Source of the DNA: Liolophura sinensis
Taxonomy: Eukaryota; Mollusca; Polyplacophora; Chitonida; Chitonidae
Reading direction: 5' to 3'
Assembly (NCBI RefSeq): GCF_032854445.1
Contig: NC_088296.1
Span: 23,693,604 to 23,757,603 of the forward strand
Length of the DNA stretch: 64,000 bases
Part shown: one piece after another, positions 61,791 to 64,000 of the stretch
How the letters are laid out: every line of letters starts with the position of its first letter
Numbering within the stretch: the first letter of the stretch is position 1
Program-made: the position numbers and the translations under genes
The notes under the pieces: generated by a model
What the model saw: only the letters and a program-made list of their open reading frames with translations
What the model was told of the DNA's origin: nothing
Databases searched by the model: none

Positions 61791-64000
61791 GTAATCATTC
61801 ATACCTTACATGCTTCCCTGTCTGGTTTACCTTACCTGCATACATGTAATCATTCATACCCTACATGCTTCCCTGTCTGTTTTACCTTACCTGAATACAT
61901 GTAATCATTCATACCTTACAAGCTTCCCTGTCTGTTTTACCTTACCTGCATACATGTAATCATTCATACCCTACATGCTTCCCTGTCTGTTTTACCTTAC
62001 CTGCATACATGTAATCATTCATACCCTACATGCTTCCCTGTCTGTTTTACCTTACCTGAATACATGTAATCATTCATACCTTACAAGCTTCCCTGTCTGT
62101 TTTACCTTACCTGAATACATGTAATCATTCATACCCTACAGGCTTCCCTGTCTGTTTTACCTTACCTGTATACATGTAATCATTCATACCTTACAGGCTT
62201 CCCTGTCTGTTTTACCTTACCTGAATACATGTAATCATTCATACCCTACAGGCTTCCCTGTCTGTTTTACCTTACCTGTATACATGTAATCATTCATACC
62301 TTACAGGCTTCCCTGTCTGTTTTACCTTACCTGTATACATGTAATCATTCATACCTTACAGGCTTCCCTGTCTGTTTTACCTTACCTGAATACATGTAAT
62401 CATTCATACCTTACAGGCTTCCCTGTCTGTTTTACCTTACCTGTATACATGTAATCATTCATACCTTACAGGCTTCCCTGTCTGTTTTACCTTACCTGTA
62501 TACATGTAATCATTCATACCTTACAGGCTTCCCTGTCTGTTTTACCTTACCTGTATACATGTAATCATTCATACCTTACAGGCTTCCCTGTCTGTTTTAC
62601 CTTACCTGTATACATGTAATCATTCATACCCTACATGCTTCCCTGTCTGTTTTACCTTACCTGCATACATGTAATCATTCATACCCTACATGCTTCCCTG
62701 TCTGTTTTACCTTACCTGAATACATGTAATCATTCATACCTTACAAGCTTCCCTGTCTGTTTTACCTTACCTGAATACATGTAATCATTCATACCCTACA
62801 GGCTTCCCTGTCTGTTTTACCTTACCTGTATACATGTAATCATTCATACCTTACAAGCTTCCCTGTCTGTTTTACCTTACCTGTATACATGTAATCATTC
62901 ATACCTTACAAGCTTCCCTGCCTGTTTTACCTTACCTGTATACATGTAATCATTCATACCTCACAAGCTTCCCTGTCTGTTTCACCTTACCTGTATACAT
63001 GTAATCATTCATACCCTACAGGCTTCCCTGTCTGTTTTACCTTACCTGTATACATGTAATCATTCATACCCTACAGGCTTCCCTGTCTGTTTTACCTTAC
63101 CTGTATACATGTAATCATTCATACCTCACAAGCTTCCCTGTCTGTTTTACCTTACCTGTATACATGTAATCATTCATACCTTACAAGCTTCCCTGTCTGT
63201 TTTACCTTACCTGTATACATGTAATCATTCATACCCTACAGGCTTCCCTGTCTGTTTTACCTTACCTGTATACATGTAATCATTCATACCCTACAGGCTT
63301 CCCTGTCTGTTTTACCTTACCTGTATACATGTAATCATTCATACCCTACAGGCTTCCCTGTCTGTTTTACCTTACCTGTATACATGTAATCATTCATACC
63401 TCACAAGCTTCCCTGTCTGTTTCACCTTACCTGTATACATGTAATCATTCATACCCTACAGGCTTCCCTGTCTGTTTTACCTTACCTGTATACATGTAAT
63501 CATTCATACCCTACAGGCTTCCCTGTCTGTTTTACCTTACCTGTATACATGTAATCATTCATACCTTACAGGCTTCCCTGTCTGTTTTACCTTACCTGAA
63601 TACATGTAATCATTCATACCCTACAGGCTTCCCTGTCTGTTTTACCTTACCTGCATACATGTAATCATTCATACCTTACAAGCTTCCCTGTCTGTTTCAC
63701 CTTACCTGTATACATGTAATCATTCATACCTTACAGGCTTCCCTGTCTGTTTTACCTTACCTGAATACATGTAATCATTCATACCTTACAGGCTTCCCTG
63801 TCTGTTTTACCTTACCTGAATACATGTAATCATTCATACCCTACAGGCTTCCCTGTCTGTTTTACCTTACCTGTATACATGTAATCATTCATACCTTACA
63901 AGCTTCCCTGTCTGTTTTACCTTACCTGAATACATGTAATCATTCATACCCTACAGGCTTCCCTGTCTGTTTTACCTTACCTGTATACATGTAATCATTC
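61791..64000. repeat. 55 bp x at least 40 minisatellite, continuing past the window
   Basis: Unit CATTCATACCTTACAGGCTT..ACCTTACCTGTATACATGTAA variants (GCA/GAA/GTA before TACATG; ACATG/ACAAG/ACAGG before CTTCCC). Constant 55 bp period. Higher-order duplications are visible at offsets of 660 and 440 bp. Confidence 0.97.

Noticed and set aside
61791-64000. CRISPR-like array
   Set aside because: The whole 55 bp unit repeats without unique spacers, in a eukaryotic intron. It is a minisatellite.

Overview
This is a eukaryotic (animal) nuclear window. Every recognisable gene is split by GT-AG introns, the intergenic and intron DNA is AT-rich, and it is full of SINEs, short inverted-repeat transposons (MITEs) and minisatellites. 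The repeat repertoire points to a lophotrochozoan, most likely a marine mollusc. It includes a tRNA-headed SINE ending in repeated AATAAATA, an element ending in (CACT)n, and very frequent TACATGTA palindromes. The phylum is an inference; a brachiopod or annelid is not excluded.

Two conserved genes diverge from a compact shared promoter at about 31.0-31.4 kb. Leftward (- strand) is a complete tropomodulin gene: a noncoding first exon ending at 30990, a 22.7 kb first intron, then nine coding exons between 8249 and 1022 (351 aa). Rightward (+ strand) is the 5' part of DNAH6, an axonemal inner-arm dynein heavy chain. It has a noncoding first exon ending at 31380, then 31 coding exons from 34063 to 61210 in continuous phase. 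They encode residues 1-1544: the N-terminal tail, the linker and the first Walker A motif of AAA1. The rest of DNAH6 lies beyond the window.

A full-length pogo-like DNA transposon (49298-52077) sits in DNAH6 intron 19 in opposite orientation, with an intact 622-codon DDD transposase, matching terminal inverted repeats and TA target duplications. At least two further families of TA-flanked MITEs share their outermost bases, and three more inverted-repeat elements are seen.

The most unusual structural theme is tandem arrays placed on or beside splice sites of DNAH6. Exon 14's 3' end and donor are amplified about 11 times (72 bp unit). The exon 24 end and donor are duplicated (58 bp). A 43 bp array with acceptor-like units runs up to the exon 29 acceptor. 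A 55 bp array of at least 40 copies with higher-order structure fills the intron after exon 32 to the window end. A MITE has also landed exactly in the exon 25 donor. No prokaryotic-type system, CRISPR array, tRNA or rRNA gene was found. Exon boundaries were placed by hand from splice consensus, phase and remembered family conservation, not by alignment.
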